A stretch of DNA of 44,518 nt, taken from positions 1 to 44,518 of the forward strand of contig CAKPFD010000010.1 in NCBI GenBank assembly GCA_934149515.1, written 5' to 3'. Origin of the DNA: an uncultured Bacilli bacterium. GTDB lineage: Bacteria > Bacillota_I > Bacilli_A > RF39 > UBA660. The translations under genes were made by a program, and so were the position numbers. Shown piece after piece: positions 42,239-44,518 of this stretch. The notes beneath the pieces were generated by a model that did no database searches, was not told the DNA's origin, and was given only the letters and a program-made list of their open reading frames with translations. Every line of letters starts with the position of its first letter. Position 1 is the first letter of the stretch.

Positions 42239-43567
42239 TTATTTTTCAAAATGATTTACAAAATTAGCACATTCTTCTAAATGAACTACGCCTTTTTCTA
42301 ACGCATCATCTATACTATTTAAATCAATAATTTTCAAACATTCTATGAATGATTTATACCCCATAGAATCATTTAACTTCAGTAATTTATCTGTAAAAGA
42401 ACAAGATTTTTTATATTCAATATAACTATAAATTGCCAAATAATATCCAATAATATTCCAAAGATTACGTGCAATTGTATTTTTATTTTGAACAAACATG
42501 GTCATTTCAGAAAAATAATTTTCTAAACTCATCTTTTTTTCTATTTCTTCCATAGTTAAATTACTATCTTTATATAATTTTAGTGAAAAAGCAGGTGCAT
42601 AGGTAAAAAATGATGCCCATCTTAAAGAATTAAGTATTTTTCTAAATATATCTTCCGCATCTTTTTGATATTTCCCTGATAAATAGCTATCTAAAAAAAT
42701 CAATTCATAACTATAGGAAATCACTTCAGTTAAAATTTTTGAAGGAATACTTCTATTATTATCAGTCGGTTGATTATAGTAATGTAATAACTCATGAATC
42801 AATACTGCTACCATGGTCAAATCATTCGTCTGACAAATATTAATGATTCGTTTATGTTTTTCTTTATCAAAGACACTTTCACCTGATAAAAGACCAGTAG
42901 ATAAACCTTTATTAGTTGCAAAATCTTTCGTAAATATAAGTATTCCATCTTGTAGCAAATCAGTTATATTGATCTTAATATTCATATTATCCAAAAATTT
43001 TTGAGCTGCTGTAATTCCATCTTTTAAATCATATCTTATATTCTGACTGTTATTATAAAAGTTAATTCTTGATATTTCTGTAATTTTAATAAATTCTAAA
43101 ATCTTATCAATATTTTCATAGATAAAATTATAATTAGAGTAAAGTTGTTTTGATTCTATTAATTTTCTAACATAATATAAACAAAACTTATTATCTAATT
43201 TATCAAAAATATCATATCTACTTTTACTAACAGTATCTAAACAAAAAGTTTCGTTTATTTTAATCGTAAAAGAATAATCTTTATTACATTGAAAAATAGA
43301 ATCTAAAGTAATTGTTATTTTATTATGATGAAATTTTACTTGATTGGTAATAAGTTTATAAAAAATTTGCTCATCACTTTTTATATCTGTATCGATATAG
43401 ACTATTTTTAAGTTTTTATCAGTAATTTCAAAGTCTACTCTATTAAACATGTCATGATAATAAACATCACAGGATAAAAATAAGCTGCCATTTGGTACTT
43501 GAACAATATTTAAAACTAAATTTTCAAAAACAGTATAATTCTTAATTCTTTCTTTATTATCCTTCAT
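42239..43567 (-). CDS. HELLH metalloprotease-like protein (gluzincin type)
   Basis: A 442-residue protein without signal peptide or membrane helix. Residues 1-135 are beta-rich; the rest is mostly helical. A zinc-protease motif HELLH at 258-262 is followed by Glu281 in LTEVISYSYE, the spacing and helix pattern of gluzincins, reminiscent of M3-type oligopeptidases. A later SLRWASFFTYAPAF segment may carry a substrate-side Tyr. Similarity is motif-level only. It follows the 87-aa gene by 13 bases with AAGGAA, and precedes the metallophosphoesterase gene by 44 bases. Its partner or substrate is unknown. Confidence 0.65.
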   Translation of the reverse strand: MKDNKERIKNYTVFENLVLNIVQVPNGSLFLSCDVYYHDMFNRVDFEITDKNLKIVYIDTDIKSDEQIFYKLITNQVKFHHNKITITLDSIFQCNKDYSFTIKINETFCLDTVSKSRYDIFDKLDNKFCLYYVRKLIESKQLYSNYNFIYENIDKILEFIKITEISRINFYNNSQNIRYDLKDGITAAQKFLDNMNIKINITDLLQDGILIFTKDFATNKGLSTGLLSGESVFDKEKHKRIINICQTNDLTMVAVLIHELLHYYNQPTDNNRSIPSKILTEVISYSYELIFLDSYLSGKYQKDAEDIFRKILNSLRWASFFTYAPAFSLKLYKDSNLTMEEIEKKMSLENYFSEMTMFVQNKNTIARNLWNIIGYYLAIYSYIEYKKSCSFTDKLLKLNDSMGYKSFIECLKIIDLNSIDDALEKGVVHLEECANFVNHFEK

Positions 43568-43580
43568 CTTACTAAATTCC

Positions 43581-43844
43581 TTATATTATTTCTTCTATTT
43601 TCCCTATTAATTCAGCACTTTCTTCTCTTAATATCATTATGTATAAAAATAACAAATTATAATAGGAATCATCATCAGAATATTCACTTAATAAACCTAA
43701 CGATTCATTAAAATTATCTATTTTTTTGTTTTCTAAATAATATAATTTTATTAATTCATAAACTTTTTTAAGAATTTCTCCCTTTTTATCTTCTATATCT
43801 AATTCTTTAAATGCTTTTATCAAATCAATATATTGTTCTTTCAT
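43581..43844 (-). CDS. Small acidic helical protein of unknown function
   Basis: An 87-residue protein, helical and charged (MKEQYIDLIKAFKELDIEDK at the start), rich in Leu, Glu and Tyr and without Cys or membrane segments. It overlaps the end of the repeat protein by 20 bases and is followed closely by the protease-like gene. Size and coupling would suit an accessory, chaperone or immunity protein, but nothing proves this. Confidence 0.65.
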   Translation of the reverse strand: MKEQYIDLIKAFKELDIEDKKGEILKKVYELIKLYYLENKKIDNFNESLGLLSEYSDDDSYYNLLFLYIMILREESAELIGKIEEII

Positions 43845-44518
43845 TAGTATCCACCTTTTTATTTTTCATATTATCAACCACATTTTTAAATGTACTATCA
43901 TCATTAAATTTTGTATCTGCTTCAGCAAACCGTTTCTTTTTATCTTCCGTAAGTACATATCCAACTTCTCTTAACTTCGCTTTTTGATCTTCATCAAATT
44001 TTGATTGCCTACTATTTTTAGATAACCAATTGCCAATTGCAATTAAATCTTCAGCTTTATATTCTTCTTCATTAGCAATCACTTGTTTTCCATCAATGTA
44101 CTTGATTTTCCTTTTTACAACTTCCACAGTTCCATCTGCTTTTACTCTCACTTTATCAGCTGCTGCTAAATCTGTTGAATCACCTTGTTCTTGCAATTTT
44201 AACAAAATATCATAATAATAATCAAAATCTTTTTTATCCTCTTTATCTTCAGCCAATATATATCCAATTTTTCTTAACTTTGCTTTTTGATCTTCATCAA
44301 ATCTTGATCGTCTACTATTATCAGATAACCAAGAACCAATTGCAATTAAATCTGCAGCTTTATATTCTTCTTCATTAACAAACACATCTTTTCCATCAAT
44401 GCGCTTAAGTTTCTTCTTTACAACTTCCACAGTTCCATCTTCTTTTACTCTCACTTTATCAGCTGCTGCTAAATCTGTTGAATCACCTTGTTCTTGCAAT
44501 TTTAACAAAATATCATAA
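43825..44518 (-). CDS. Repeat protein with HA-like (helicase-associated) modules, 5' end beyond right edge
   Basis: The frame is open from the right edge to a TGA at 43825; no start codon is in the window. It contains two ~101-residue units, each with YYDILLKLQEQGDSTDLAAA, a DGTVEVV/IDGK beta part, and IAIGxWLSxNSRxSxFDEDQ followed by KAKLRxxGY. The last segment resembles the pattern of helicase-associated domains (LGxWLxxxRxxxxLxxxQxxxLxxLG), which are thought to bind nucleic acid. This similarity is by eye. The C-terminus (DDSTFKNVVDNMKNKKVD) is short and charged. It is the first visible gene of the right-edge operon. Confidence 0.72.
   Translation of the reverse strand, partial: YDILLKLQEQGDSTDLAAADKVRVKEDGTVEVVKKKLKRIDGKDVFVNEEEYKAADLIAIGSWLSDNSRRSRFDEDQKAKLRKIGYILAEDKEDKKDFDYYYDILLKLQEQGDSTDLAAADKVRVKADGTVEVVKRKIKYIDGKQVIANEEEYKAEDLIAIGNWLSKNSRQSKFDEDQKAKLREVGYVLTEDKKKRFAEADTKFNDDSTFKNVVDNMKNKKVDTNERTIY
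43913..44518 (-). repeat. Two tandem copies of a 303-base repeat within the HA-like gene
   Basis: The sequence ending at 44215 matches that ending at 44518 over about 270 bases, with scattered substitutions. The period is 303 bases, a whole number of codons, so copies can be gained or lost in frame. More copies may lie beyond the right edge. Confidence 0.85.

Noticed and set aside
1..44518. CRISPR arrays, insertion sequences, integrase or transposase genes, rRNA
   Set aside because: None was seen. The only direct repeats of note are the two 303-base units at the right edge, which are coding.

Overview
The window looks like a chromosomal segment of a very A/T-rich, low-GC Gram-positive bacterium, most likely a gut-type member of the Bacilli (Bacillota) or a wall-bearing relative of the Mycoplasmatota. 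Supporting signs are AGGAGG-type ribosome sites, sigma-A promoters of the TTGACA/TATAAT kind, a CIRCE heat-shock operator, a VPHTG-anchored thioester adhesin, a D,D-carboxypeptidase, CdaA/CdaR and type VIIb secretion genes. TGA is used as a stop (truA, ecfT) and TGG encodes Trp, so the genetic code is the standard one. Most genes are on the minus strand. The plus-strand genes form short separate units, usually closed by terminators shared with the convergent neighbour.

Layout. 1-5231 (-): a type VIIb secretion (T7SSb) operon, essC then yukD/esaB then an unidentified helical protein cut by the left edge. 5232-5697: no intact gene, only the tail of a decayed plus-strand gene and two terminators. 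5698-12992 (-): the ribosomal/ECF block SDR-ecfA-ecfA-ecfT-truA ... rplM-rpsI, with a plus-strand Ca2+-type P-ATPase between truA and rplM. 13053-16664 (-): a GH31 glycosidase and a VanY-like peptidase. 16736-20290 (+): patatin phospholipase, YtqA-type radical SAM protein and two membrane or surface proteins. 20301-23631 (-): CorA, a DUF421 protein and formate-tetrahydrofolate ligase. 23869-25329 (+): a thioester/SpaA-type surface adhesin. 25357-30626 (-): short ClpB under CIRCE, CtpA-type protease, tRNA-Asn, a membrane thioredoxin-fold protein and a YdcC/GerS-like lipoprotein. 30744-30938 (+): DUF378 protein. 30964-36531 (-): cdaR, cdaA, a Pro-rich membrane protein, a DUF6020-like membrane protein and cysK. 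36797-41257 (-): a two-part ThyX-like protein, tRNA-Thr, a MacB-like ABC transporter and two small membrane or peptide genes. 41455-44518 (-): an accessory operon with a repeat protein resembling helicase-associated (HA) domains, an 87-aa protein, a HELLH metalloprotease-like protein and a frameshifted metallophosphoesterase.

How the genes work together. Housekeeping functions (translation, pseudouridine synthesis, c-di-AMP synthesis, protein quality control, one-carbon metabolism) alternate with envelope functions (T7SSb, adhesin, D,D-carboxypeptidase, lipoprotein). The least ordinary items are the ECF transporter module, whose two ATPases and T component keep their conserved place but have lost key catalytic motifs; the -1 frameshift in the metallophosphoesterase at an A AAA AAG heptamer; the two-part ThyX; the T7SSb operon of unusual gene order; and the right-edge operon of unknown function. 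All calls come from reading motifs and context. No database search was run.
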